From assembly GCA_964437415.1 (NCBI GenBank), contig CAYTGN010000017.1, positions 1 to 64,000 of the forward strand: 64,000 nucleotides of DNA, written 5' to 3'. Positions 54,916 to 63,498 of the stretch are shown here, in pieces (position 1 is the first letter of the stretch; the number at the start of each line of letters is the position of its first letter). Below the pieces are notes generated by a model. That model saw only the letters and a list, made by a program, of their open reading frames with translations. It ran no database searches and was not told the DNA's origin. The translations under genes were made by a program, and so were the position numbers. The stretch comes from CADEDV01 sp964437415 (lineage in GTDB: Bacteria; Bacteroidota; Bacteroidia; Chitinophagales; Chitinophagaceae).

Positions 54916-55854
54916 TTACCCGGCTAATGGAAGTTGTACATCCTGCTGCAAAGTCTGGTAATCCTTGAAAAGGGAATCGATATCCTTTTTTATATCTTCT
55001 GTAAAGAATCCGACCTTTTGCCTGGTTATGGTAGTTATATCAACACCCCTTTTTTGCAGATAATATTTTGCAATAATTGGATAGACCCGGTGTACCACAT
55101 CCATTTTATCAAGCAAAAAACTTTGTATCATACCAACTTCATGCATTGCGTCAGCATTGTCATAATTTTCACAAAGCCATACGATAAGCTCGGGCCACAA
55201 ATTCCCCTGAATACAAGATAATCCGGCTGCTCCTGCACGCAAAGATTCAAGGGCATGGCCCGCATAAGCATCATAAAATCCAAATTGTTGATTGATCCCG
55301 GATGTCAGCGCAAGCTTCTCTCGGACTTGTTCAATATTACAACAAGTGTCCTTGTGGTAAATTACCCTCCCGGTTTTTACAAACTCACTTAATTGTTCCG
55401 GCGAAACCAATCTTTTATAATCAACAGGGCACTCATAAAAACCTAAGGGAATGCCCCCTGTCAGATTCATCAACTCGTACATTCTTTCATTGAAAAGATT
55501 AGCTGGCTCATTCTCTACAGCAAGCATATTCGAATTAACTATTACAGCCTGAATTCCTGTATCAAAAATCTTTTTGACAAATTCAGCTTGTTCGGGGATA
55601 GATCCACCAAAAGTTCCGGTTGCAACTACTGGGATAAAATTATTTACTTTACTAACCACATGGCTAACAATAGCCAGTCTTTCATTTTCACTCAATTCAT
55701 ACATTTCGCTTGACAAACAGTTGGCAAACAATCCAGCTGCGCCAGATTCCACATATAGCTCTGTGATTGCAGAAAGTCCGTCAAAATCAACATTCCCGTT
55801 TTCCAGGAATGGAGTGATCATAACAGGAATAAATTTTTTCTTTACTTCTTTCAT
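54916..55854 (-). CDS. DapA/NanA-family lyase (dihydrodipicolinate synthase superfamily)
   Basis: 312 residues, class I pyruvate-dependent TIM barrel. The Schiff-base Lys lies in VIYHKDTCCN and the catalytic Tyr in LGFYECPVDY, which resembles sugar-acid enzymes more than DapA. The usual GTTGE carboxylate-binding loop reads CLSSE (ANCLSSEMYELSE), an unusual change. Family members cleave N-acetylneuraminate or dehydrate or cleave 2-keto-3-deoxy sugar acids. Sits 50 bp after an SSS symporter gene, an arrangement typical for uptake and cleavage of one acid. Confidence 0.87.
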   Translation of the reverse strand: MKEVKKKFIPVMITPFLENGNVDFDGLSAITELYVESGAAGLFANCLSSEMYELSENERLAIVSHVVSKVNNFIPVVATGTFGGSIPEQAEFVKKIFDTGIQAVIVNSNMLAVENEPANLFNERMYELMNLTGGIPLGFYECPVDYKRLVSPEQLSEFVKTGRVIYHKDTCCNIEQVREKLALTSGINQQFGFYDAYAGHALESLRAGAAGLSCIQGNLWPELIVWLCENYDNADAMHEVGMIQSFLLDKMDVVHRVYPIIAKYYLQKRGVDITTITRQKVGFFTEDIKKDIDSLFKDYQTLQQDVQLPLAG

Positions 55855-55904
55855 GATTTACGTTGTGAATATTTTTTTATTCAAGACGGTAAGAATCCTT
55901 CCTA

Positions 55905-57467
55905 TTACTTATCGTTCTGATTTCTCTTTAACCTGGTCAGCAACAGCCCTGACAGAAAAATGACCAGCGTACCAACCACTATCACCATCTGGATATGAAA
56001 AGGACTCCTGAGATAATTGTATTTTTCAGATATATTTCCTGAAAGGGTCATCCATAAAATGACAAGTAATCCGATTATTGTTGCTGTCAGAGCTGTTGTA
56101 TTTTTTGTGTTACGGCTAACAACTCCCAGCAAAAACAGCCCTAATATTCCTCCTGCAAATATTCCGGACAGTTGCCACCATATATCCAAAATGCTTTTGC
56201 TGCCGATCATAGCAACTCCGACCCCCATCCCCAGCAACCCGGCTATAGTTGTGCCTGCACGCAGAACGGTCAAATTCATTTTTTCAGAAATCCCCGGCCT
56301 GAGATACCTTTTATAGATATCCTCAGTAAAGACAGTAGCTGATGCATTCATGCCTGAGCTGATTGTACTCATAGCAGCAGCAAGGATCGCTGAAATAATC
56401 AAACCCAATAAACCAGCGGGTATTTTTGTAACCATGAAATGGGGTACAACTTTGTCACCATATTCTGCAGGACCAAGCTTTGCCGCAAGTTCACTTATAC
56501 TTTCAGCCGTTGCAGTTCCTGACAGCTTAGAAGCGGCAACTTCCTGCTGAATAGTTTGCATAAATTCAGGGTGAACCTGGTAGTAGGCATATAAGCAGGT
56601 ACCGATAATGAAAAACAAGAAAGAAACCGGGACATAAAACCAGACACTTAGCCAAACTGATTTGGATGCCTCAGCGGATGATTTTGCAGTATGGTATCGT
56701 TGAACATAATTCTGGTCCATCCCGAAGTTGTTCAGGTTTATAAAGAATCCATAAAGCAACACAACCCAGAATGTTGATTCTCCAAATCCCAACGTAAAAT
56801 TGCCCAAACTGAACTTATTATCTCTTTGGCCGATTTCAATGATCTTTGACAACCCACCGGGCATATCTGCCACGATCAAAAAGATGATCAGTAAAGCCCC
56901 GATAGTAATCAGGATTGCCTGCAATACTTCTGTCCAAATTACCGCCTCCATTCCCCCAAATACCGTATAAATGATAATGCACAGACCTACAACTATCATG
57001 ATCAGGGTCATGTCAAAGCCAGTAAGAGCCTGAAGGGTGAGAGCAATGCCAAAAAAAATTGAACCCATTCTTGCCAGTTGCGTCAACAGAAAACAGATAA
57101 CTGCATAAGTTCTGGCCCACGGGCCAAAACGATGCTCGAGGTGGGTATAGGCTGAGACGCCACCAAACCTGCGGTAAAAGGGAACAAAATATTTAGAAGC
57201 GACCCACGCAGCCAAGGGAAGTGAAATACTAAATACAAACGCATTCCAGTTACTGCCATAAGCTTTGCCCGGCACACCTATAAAAGTATTACTGCTCAAA
57301 AATGTGGCATATATCGACAACCCCACTGCCCACATTGGTATTTTGCCCGATGCCTTTGTAAATTGATCAGGGCTTTTCTTTCTTTTTGAAAAATAAAATC
57401 CGACCAGCATCATCGCAGCCAGGTAAATATGGATAATAATAATATCTAGTAGCGGAAGATTACTCAT
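55905..57467 (-). CDS. Sodium:solute symporter (SSS family)
   Basis: 520 residues with about 13-14 membrane helices. SSS features: FSKRKKSPDQFTKASGKIPMWAVGLSIYATFLSSNTFIGVPG at the start of the transport core, YTVFGGMEAVIWTEVLQA, and FGMDQNYVQRYHTAKS. Several bacterial sialic-acid transporters belong to this family. It is the first gene of the locus 2 strand and divergent from AraC. It would import the product of the periplasmic enzymes. Confidence 0.92.
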   Translation of the reverse strand: MSNLPLLDIIIIHIYLAAMMLVGFYFSKRKKSPDQFTKASGKIPMWAVGLSIYATFLSSNTFIGVPGKAYGSNWNAFVFSISLPLAAWVASKYFVPFYRRFGGVSAYTHLEHRFGPWARTYAVICFLLTQLARMGSIFFGIALTLQALTGFDMTLIMIVVGLCIIIYTVFGGMEAVIWTEVLQAILITIGALLIIFLIVADMPGGLSKIIEIGQRDNKFSLGNFTLGFGESTFWVVLLYGFFINLNNFGMDQNYVQRYHTAKSSAEASKSVWLSVWFYVPVSFLFFIIGTCLYAYYQVHPEFMQTIQQEVAASKLSGTATAESISELAAKLGPAEYGDKVVPHFMVTKIPAGLLGLIISAILAAAMSTISSGMNASATVFTEDIYKRYLRPGISEKMNLTVLRAGTTIAGLLGMGVGVAMIGSKSILDIWWQLSGIFAGGILGLFLLGVVSRNTKNTTALTATIIGLLVILWMTLSGNISEKYNYLRSPFHIQMVIVVGTLVIFLSGLLLTRLKRNQNDK

Positions 57468-57530
57468 AGCATTCAGAATTCAAACTTACAGGTAATAGAA
57501 TATGGAATGTTATAGAATATTCACTTTGTT

Positions 57531-57550
57531 TTATAGGATTTTATCATCCC
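57531..57550 (-). promoter_or_regulatory. Candidate AraC operator, locus 2 site 2
   Basis: TATAGGATTTTATCAT on the + strand, 64 bp upstream of the symporter start and in the intergenic region shared with the araC gene. A weaker copy (TATGGAATGTTATAG, 57501-57515) lies 31 bp away, about three helical turns, giving a tandem arrangement. Confidence 0.62.
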
Positions 57551-57705
57551 TGAATTTCTCAATATTCTGAAAACAACGAGGGAATATTCTCAACAACCAT
57601 TGGGTAAGTAATGGCGCATGACAATAAAAACAACTATACTTGTTTCCGGTCAGGAGGATAATAACCGCAATTTTTCTTAATTTACAACTTATACATTTCA
57701 GAAAG

Positions 57706-58590
57706 ATGCATCCTCATTTTCATAAAGTACCCGTCAGTCACCAAAGTTCATACAGTATCAGACTGGACAACCAGCCATCCTTTCCAACAATCTGGCATTA
57801 TCATCCCGAACTGGAACTTCACCATGTTATAATTGGCGAAGGTGTGAGACTGATAGGCGATAGTGTAAGCAATTTCTCAGCCGGAGAGCTGATACTGCTG
57901 GGGGAAAATCTTCCGCACTCTTGGCAATGCAGAGAAGAGTATTTCCAAAAGAATTCAGGATTACATGTGGAAGCAATTGTGTTGCATTTTTTACCCAATT
58001 GTTTCGGCAGAGATTTCTTGAGCCTCCCTGAAACATTTCTTGTTTCCAAGTTGCTGGACAAAGCAAAAAAAGGGATGATCTTTCATGGAAAAACAAAGGA
58101 GAAAGTAGTACGGCTGATGCACACCGCATTGCATGCAACTGACCTGGACCGGATTATTACTCTTCTGTCTATCATTAAAATACTTTCCGAATCAAAAGAG
58201 TACAAAGCTATTGCTTCCGCTCATGCCTTTTACAAATCAAATGAATCCGAAACAATCCGTCTGAACCGTGTATGCTCCTATACAGCAGCTAATTACAGGA
58301 AAAATATTACTCTAGAGGAAATAGCATCTATCAGTAATCTTAACGTAACGTCTTTCTGCCGCTATTTTAAATTGATGACAAAAAAGACTTACTACGAATT
58401 TCTTACTGAAATCAGGATCAGTCATGCATGCAGGTTCCTTATAGAAGATAAGATGCCCACTAACCTGATTTGTTTTCAATGTGGATTTAACAATGTTTCG
58501 AACTTTTACCGTCACTTTAAAAAAATTACAGGTATTACCCCTTTTCATTACAAACGGAAATACCTTGCAGATAAAGCATTAATAAGCTGA
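57706..58590 (+). CDS. AraC-family transcriptional regulator of locus 2
   Basis: 294 residues from the start MHPHFHKVP, which gives the same length as the paralogue at 29119; an upstream in-frame ATG at 57640 adds 22 unlikely residues. N-terminal cupin (FPTIWHYHPELELHHVIIGEG, FSAGELILLGENLPHSW). First HTH ITLEEIASISNLNVTSFCRYF, nearly identical to the paralogue. Second HTH ICFQCGFNNVSNFYRHFKKITGITP, which differs at likely base-contacting positions. Likely activator of the divergent catabolic genes. Confidence 0.93.
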   Translation: MHPHFHKVPVSHQSSYSIRLDNQPSFPTIWHYHPELELHHVIIGEGVRLIGDSVSNFSAGELILLGENLPHSWQCREEYFQKNSGLHVEAIVLHFLPNCFGRDFLSLPETFLVSKLLDKAKKGMIFHGKTKEKVVRLMHTALHATDLDRIITLLSIIKILSESKEYKAIASAHAFYKSNESETIRLNRVCSYTAANYRKNITLEEIASISNLNVTSFCRYFKLMTKKTYYEFLTEIRISHACRFLIEDKMPTNLICFQCGFNNVSNFYRHFKKITGITPFHYKRKYLADKALIS

Positions 58591-58790
58591 TTATTCCTGA
58601 ATTTCATTATTCTGATCCCAGAACTACAGATTCGGAATTTATCCCTGCTGATGCATTATTGGAATGATTAGTATTACAAATGCATTCCTTTTTGTAGTGC
58701 ATAATTTCTTTGCACCAATGACTTGAAAACTATTTTGCTTAACCACGTTCTTGTAACAAAGCAATTTGCCGTAAATCTTCTTGAAAAATG
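58591..58790. other. Intergenic region after the locus 2 araC gene
   Basis: 200 bp between the araC stop and the hairpin element. No open frame or regulatory signal stands out. Confidence 0.5.
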
Positions 58791-58864
58791 CCAGATTTTT
58801 GTCCGGTAACCTCCACTTCACCGGACAACTCCAGATTTTTGAAGGGTTGTCCGGTTTTATTTTT
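58791..58864 (+). terminator. Terminator with competing hairpins
   Basis: ACCGGACAAC (58820-58829) pairs perfectly with GTTGTCCGGT (58846-58855), followed by TTTATTTTT, a good + strand terminator for araC. A second copy of the right arm, TTGTCCGGT (58799-58807), lies upstream and can pair with the same central arm instead. Two 11-bp direct repeats CCAGATTTTTG (58791, 58831) accompany them, so the arrangement arose by a local 40-bp duplication. Confidence 0.7.
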
Positions 58865-58940
58865 GCTGCACCCAGGTATTCTGCGGGGTATAAGGTGTTC
58901 TGAATTATCTACATCAAGAAGTAATTGTTATTATAAATAT

Positions 58941-59312
58941 CTACATCCACCGTGCATCATTCTCCCTTACATCTTTGATCCGGTGAGCAGCTATTTTCCG
59001 CAAAAGTGTTTTCGGTATAGGCTTGTCATATGGCAACTGTATGGTGTCTTTTCCTGTTGTCATATTTTTCAGTTCTTCTTCAAATGGCGCCAGCGAAGAA
59101 CGGGTAGGCATAAAATTGATATGCGTTTTATGAGCGGAATACGAAAAAAGTATCCGCTTCTCCTCAAACACCGGGTGTCCCCATTTTAATGCTTCTTTTG
59201 CGCCAGGTGCAAGGGCTTTGAGCAATGCCCGTAGTTCTTTCAGTTTTTCCTGTGCCTGTTTGGGAGCTTGCTTAATGTATTCATCCACGGTGGCGGGTTT
59301 GGTAGCCGGCAT
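58941..59312 (-). CDS. DUF1801 (YdhG-like) small protein
   Basis: 123 residues of the DUF1801/YdhG family. Features: MPATKPATVDEYIKQAP at the N terminus, the central LKWGHPVFEEKRILFSYSAHKTHINF, and IQLPYDKPIPKTLLRKIAAHRIKD. The fold resembles CyaY/YjbR and some members have been proposed to handle iron, but the role is unproven. Soluble; single gene. Confidence 0.88.
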   Translation of the reverse strand: MPATKPATVDEYIKQAPKQAQEKLKELRALLKALAPGAKEALKWGHPVFEEKRILFSYSAHKTHINFMPTRSSLAPFEEELKNMTTGKDTIQLPYDKPIPKTLLRKIAAHRIKDVRENDARWM

Positions 59313-59375
59313 AGTTATATTTTTTTGCGGGATCGGTTACAACTATTGTTTTAAAAATAATTGTCCTGAATATGA

Positions 59376-59663
59376 TCAAATTCCCTGCACCACAATCATC
59401 TTTGAAGTGGCTGTGCGATGGCGTATCTGTTTTGCGTAGTTGTATGTTTCAGAATTCCACCATTCTTTTGCCCTTTCCGTCGTAGGGAATTCCAACACAA
59501 CGATCCGTTCAGGCTGCCAGCCACCTTCAAGAGTTTCTGTTTGTCCGCCACGAACAATGAATTTTCCATCGTAAGCTGCAATGGATGCAGGTGTCAGTTT
59601 TTTATATTCTTCATATTGTATCGGATCATAAACAGAGACCTCAACTATTACATAAGCTGCCAT
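59376..59663 (-). CDS. DUF1330 family protein
   Basis: 95 residues from the start MAAYVIVEVSVYDP at 59663; the longer frame to 59756 adds 31 residues not seen in the family. Ferredoxin-like dimeric alpha/beta barrel pattern: YKKLTPASIAAYDGKFIVRGG and PERIVVLEFPTTERAKEWWNS. Function unknown. Confidence 0.88.
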   Translation of the reverse strand: MAAYVIVEVSVYDPIQYEEYKKLTPASIAAYDGKFIVRGGQTETLEGGWQPERIVVLEFPTTERAKEWWNSETYNYAKQIRHRTATSKMIVVQGI

Positions 59664-59773
59664 GTTGTAATTATTTAGGCCGGCAATTTCCTGATTTTTC
59701 TTCAACTGAGCTGCAGGTATGCCATAACTCCTTTTCACTTTTCGTATCAAACCCAAATGATTTCCGGTTGTTG

Positions 59774-59781
59774 TAACTTTG
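59774..59781 (+). promoter_or_regulatory. Perfect TAnnTTTG -7 box before the menaquinone methyltransferase gene
   Basis: TAACTTTG lies 8 bases before the ATG at 59790. Transcription from it would start only a few bases before the start codon, giving an almost leaderless mRNA. No good TTTG -33 partner was found, so the match may be chance. Confidence 0.35.
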
Positions 59782-59789
59782 CCGTTCTT

Positions 59790-60542
59790 ATGTCAGAACC
59801 ATTACCCCACGATCATATCATTCCTTTCAAAGATTCCGGGAAAGGCAAAAAGGAGCAGGTGGCTGAAATGTTTGACCGTATTGCAGGCCGATATGATTTC
59901 CTGAACCGTTTTCTTTCGGCAAGAACAGATATTGTCTGGCGCAAAAAAGCTATCCGGATGCTGAAAAAAGACAAGCCCCGTCATATTCTCGATGTGGCTA
60001 CAGGTACAGCCGATATGGCCCTCCTTGCATGGAAAATGCTGCAGCCTGAAAAGATCACCGGCATTGACATTTCAGTTCAGATGCTGGAAGCGGGCCGCAA
60101 AAAGATTGACAAAGAGGGGCTTGGGGATAAAATCATTTTGGAGACAGGAGATTCAGAAACAATAAATTATAGTGAAAATACGTTTGATGCCGTGATGGCG
60201 GCCTTTGGCGTCCGCAACTTTGAAAACTTAGAGAATGGCCTGGCCGAAATGCTAAGGGTGCTGAAACCCGGCGGACAGGTGCTGATCCTGGAATTTTCAA
60301 AACCACGGCGCAGGGCGGTGAGAGGACTATATAATTTTTACATGGGCATCATGGCCCCCAGGGTGGCGGGCTGGTTCAGGCAGAACAAAGAAGCTTATGA
60401 TTACCTGTGTGAATCATCCAATGCCTTTCCCGACCGCCAGCAATTTGTTGATATTTTAAACAAAGTTGGTTTTTCCGATACCCGGTTTAAACCCCTAAGC
60501 TTAGGAGTATGTTGCATATACAGCGGAAGAAAGCCCCGATGA
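59790..60542 (+). CDS. ubiE: Demethylmenaquinone methyltransferase (UbiE/MenG)
   Basis: 250 residues from MSEPLPHDHIIPFKDSGKGKKEQVAEMFDRIAGRYDFLNRF, a family-typical start; the longer frame from 59757 is unlikely. SAM-binding motif I LDVATGTADMAL, motif II region DAVMAAFGVRNFEN, motif III LKPGGQVLILEFSKP. It methylates demethylmenaquinone in the last step of menaquinone synthesis, at the cytoplasmic side of the membrane. It overlaps porT by 4 bp, an order known from other Bacteroidota. Confidence 0.95.
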   Translation: MSEPLPHDHIIPFKDSGKGKKEQVAEMFDRIAGRYDFLNRFLSARTDIVWRKKAIRMLKKDKPRHILDVATGTADMALLAWKMLQPEKITGIDISVQMLEAGRKKIDKEGLGDKIILETGDSETINYSENTFDAVMAAFGVRNFENLENGLAEMLRVLKPGGQVLILEFSKPRRRAVRGLYNFYMGIMAPRVAGWFRQNKEAYDYLCESSNAFPDRQQFVDILNKVGFSDTRFKPLSLGVCCIYSGRKPR

Positions 60543-61255
60543 TCTCTCTGAAAAACGGAATGATTTTCCTGTTTGCTTTTGTCGCCATGGCACAACCTTC
60601 CCTGGCCCAGCACCGGGAGATGAACCTGTATGACCACGACAGCAAGCCTTATTATTTTGGCATTACTTTAGGTGGAATTTCCACCCGCTTTCATACCAGC
60701 ATGCACCCCCGCTTTTTGCAGTATGACAGTGTGTATGTTGCAGAGCCGCTGAACTCTGCCGGTTTCACCCTGGGTCTGCTGGCAACCGGTCGTATCAGCA
60801 ATCGCTTCCTGCTTCGCTTCAATCCGCAACTGATGTTCATGGAAAGAAATATTTCCTATAAATTAAAACATCCCGATATCGAAGGCCAGACAGATGTTGT
60901 GAAAAGAGTGGAGTCGGTAGCTGTATCTTTCCCTTTCCAGTTGAAATTTGAATCAGACCGCATCAATAATTTCAGGGTGTATATGATGACGGGGATCAAA
61001 GGCGATATTGACCTGGCCAGTAATGCCCGCGCCAAACGGGCTGAAGAATTAGTGAAGATCAACAAATATGATTATGGAGTGGAACTGGGATTAGGTTTCA
61101 ATTTTTTCTTTCCGAGTTTTATCCTTTCTCCCGAAATAAAGATCAGCAACGGGCTGAACAATATTCACAGCCGTGATGAGCATCTTAAATTCTCCAATGT
61201 GCTTGACAGGATTCAATCCCGCATGATCGTTTTCAGCATACATATTGAAGGGTAA
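60539..61255 (+). CDS. porT: PorT-family outer-membrane protein of type IX secretion
   Basis: 238 residues from the start at 60539, which forms an ATGA overlap with the methyltransferase stop. Signal peptide MIFLFAFVAMAQPSLAQ, then an eight-stranded barrel pattern: YYFGITLGGISTRF, NSAGFTLGLLATGRIS, LLRFNPQLMFMERNISY, YGVELGLGFNFFFP and ILSPEIKISNGLNNI. Needed for type IX secretion and gliding in this phylum. Confidence 0.88.
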   Translation: MISLKNGMIFLFAFVAMAQPSLAQHREMNLYDHDSKPYYFGITLGGISTRFHTSMHPRFLQYDSVYVAEPLNSAGFTLGLLATGRISNRFLLRFNPQLMFMERNISYKLKHPDIEGQTDVVKRVESVAVSFPFQLKFESDRINNFRVYMMTGIKGDIDLASNARAKRAEELVKINKYDYGVELGLGFNFFFPSFILSPEIKISNGLNNIHSRDEHLKFSNVLDRIQSRMIVFSIHIEG

Positions 61256-61291
61256 TCTTTATTTTAGCAGCCTTTATCTTAATTCGTCAAT

Positions 61292-61804
61292 ATGAAACCA
61301 GTATTCCGTACTACCGTCTTTACGTTAGCCCTTGTTTGTTCAGGTATATTCGCAACAGCCCAAAAACCCACCACAGCTTTAGCACTGAACGACTATCTTG
61401 TTTCCATCACTGATTCACTTTATAAAGCAGGACAAGCCTGAGGCAAAAAGTTTACCGAAGCGAATAATTCAAAAGAATACGCCTTGTTGCAAACTGAGAG
61501 AATTTCGATGGAAAAACTTATTGAAAGAAAACAACTGGAGGTGATCACCCTGAAAGATATTGGCGGATCTGAAAAACTGCGGCTGGCCATGCTGGATATG
61601 CTTTTCTTTGAAGCCCGCATGATCCGGGAAGGATTTATACCTTTTGAAAAACTCAACAGACAATCCAGCCAGGAAGAGATCAGCAAAGCGATAGAACTGC
61701 TGACCAAAACTGCGGAAGCAGAAAATGAATACCTCGAAAAAGTGAGAACAGCGCAGGATGCCTATGCAGCAAAAAATGGCTTCACCATTGAAGAAGAAGA
61801 GTAG
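61292..61804 (+). pseudogene. Secreted helical protein gene interrupted by an in-frame TGA
   Basis: From ATG at 61292 the frame encodes a signal peptide (TTVFTLALVCSGIFATAQ) and continues through DYLVSITDSLYKAGQA to a TGA at 61439-61441. Immediately after, in the same frame, the sequence goes on as GKKFTEANNSKEYALLQ to a stop at 61804, giving about 170 codons in all. The downstream part is a long acidic helix. Restoring a Trp codon (TGG) would give GQAWGKKF, a natural-looking continuation. A nonsense mutation or a base-call error are both possible. TGA serves as a normal stop nearby, so recoding is unlikely. Confidence 0.75.
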
Positions 61805-61806
61805 TA

Positions 61807-63498
61807 CTAAAAATCAAATTCCCTTCTGTGCATATTCCAGCGGATGCCCACGGTGACAACAGAAGTATTTGCCGACTGCAACGGCGCTGTTTTGGTTTCC
61901 TGTCTGCGATATAATGCATTCAGCTCAAGAAAAAGATTTTCTTTCCACTCATACGATAAAAGAAAAGAGGTGTAGAGCACATTGGTCTTCCAGCCGCTGC
62001 CGATATTAAATCCGTAGTCCATCGTTCTGTAGGGTGGAACACTTGGCAAAAAGATATTGCTGCCATAGCTGACAGCGCCGGAATCCCTGCCCTGCTGGTA
62101 ATAAATAAATTTGGCCACCGCCAGCCATTTCGGCGCCGGCTGATAGCGGGCAATGCCAATGAATTCTTTAAAATTGGCCATCAGCGGATGCGCCATCGGC
62201 TGATTGTAGTGAGTGTAATTAGCAACTGAATCACGGTGCGAATAAGTGAAAGGACGAACCCTGTTATGCTCCACCTGCAGGTCAAGGTTTTTGATATTGA
62301 AAGCATCAATATATTTTGCCCCCAACTGGATACCCCATTTGTTGGCCCACCAGCCGCGGCTTTTAGTTATTTCAGAAAGCAGGAATTCATCCAATGAAAG
62401 TTGTCCATACGCCTGGAAGCGTTTTGCCACATTGGCTTTGAAATCCAGGCCCACAATGGAATTATCAAAGCTTCCATTTTGTTGTTCGATGGAACGATAA
62501 AAGATGATGGGATTAAGATAGCTGAAATCAAACCGGTCCTTGCGGCCAAATATCACTCCTTCAAACAAACCGATATTGAGCCATTTATTGATTGCCACAT
62601 CCAGGTGGTGCATTGCCACATATTTTTTGGGCAGCAACTGGTCGCCTCCCGGAATTTCAGCCGGTGTGACTTCCATAAAAAGGTTTTGGTAATTAAGTTT
62701 CCAAATCCTTGTGTTGAGTTTCAGGAAAAGGGCATTGTTGCTGAAATCACTCAGGAACAAACTGCGATGTCCGTTGCCGATAAAATTTTTATCGTAACCA
62801 AAGGTGATGTCAATGTACTTGGCCGCATTAAAAGAAAAATATCCCCTTGCATCAAAATAATCCACACCGCCCGCTGCTTTGAAAGGTTTATAAAAACCAT
62901 TACCCGGTACTGCTTTCCTGTCGCTGATCCATTGCTGCACATACATGGGTGGCCGTTCCTGGTTATCGGTGAGATAAGCGGCAAAACCGATCTTGTTGGC
63001 TATCCGGCCCCGCAGGGCAACTCCTCTTGTATTTTGAAACAGGTGCTGGTCATTATTATTTTCTTTTGAAACGGTATATTGAAAAACCGGGTTGATAATA
63101 AGGTCAAAATCCTTCACATGCACTTCATATAGGTTGGCCGGGGTCTGGTAAAATCTTTTCCCTATGGGCTTTTTGCTTTTGAATTTCCCCGGATCATTGT
63201 TTACATACCTAAAGTACTCCTGGTTGTTCAGCATCATGCTGCGCAGGTTGTACCCGTCCACATTGGACATGCTGACATCATTTTTATAATACGCATCAAT
63301 AGCCTTTTGTATAAAATGCCTGCGGCTGTAGTATTTCGTTTTGGAAAAATTATAGACCGAATCCGTTCCAGCCAAAATTTCCAGCCTGTCCAATAAAATA
63401 TTCTGTTTATCTCCCTGGTGCAAAAAAGTGGTCTGCGAGGCAGCCATGAAAGGACAAAAAATCAACAGCAGTCTTACAAGGGTTTGTTTAAATTGCAT
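61807..63498 (-). CDS. Large outer-membrane beta-barrel protein (Wzi/RemB-like)
   Basis: 563 residues from the start at 63498 (MQFKQTLVRLLLIFCPFMAASQ, a signal peptide); the longer frame to 63579 adds 27 residues that would overlap the divergent gene. Barrel-type strands include GIQLGAKYIDAF, FIGIARYQPAPKWLAVAKFIYYQ and VVTVGIRWNM at the C terminus. Blocks such as YIDITFGYDKNFIGNGHRSLFL and LNPIIFYRSIEQQNGSFDN recall capsule-assembly Wzi-like or gliding RemB-like proteins. It is convergent with the broken gene, 2 bp apart. Confidence 0.78.
   Translation of the reverse strand: MQFKQTLVRLLLIFCPFMAASQTTFLHQGDKQNILLDRLEILAGTDSVYNFSKTKYYSRRHFIQKAIDAYYKNDVSMSNVDGYNLRSMMLNNQEYFRYVNNDPGKFKSKKPIGKRFYQTPANLYEVHVKDFDLIINPVFQYTVSKENNNDQHLFQNTRGVALRGRIANKIGFAAYLTDNQERPPMYVQQWISDRKAVPGNGFYKPFKAAGGVDYFDARGYFSFNAAKYIDITFGYDKNFIGNGHRSLFLSDFSNNALFLKLNTRIWKLNYQNLFMEVTPAEIPGGDQLLPKKYVAMHHLDVAINKWLNIGLFEGVIFGRKDRFDFSYLNPIIFYRSIEQQNGSFDNSIVGLDFKANVAKRFQAYGQLSLDEFLLSEITKSRGWWANKWGIQLGAKYIDAFNIKNLDLQVEHNRVRPFTYSHRDSVANYTHYNQPMAHPLMANFKEFIGIARYQPAPKWLAVAKFIYYQQGRDSGAVSYGSNIFLPSVPPYRTMDYGFNIGSGWKTNVLYTSFLLSYEWKENLFLELNALYRRQETKTAPLQSANTSVVTVGIRWNMHRREFDF

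Noticed and set aside
24999..57550. TTATCAT alone as an operator
   Set aside because: A 7-mer is expected many times in a window of this size and AT content; only the 16-20-bp matches were used.
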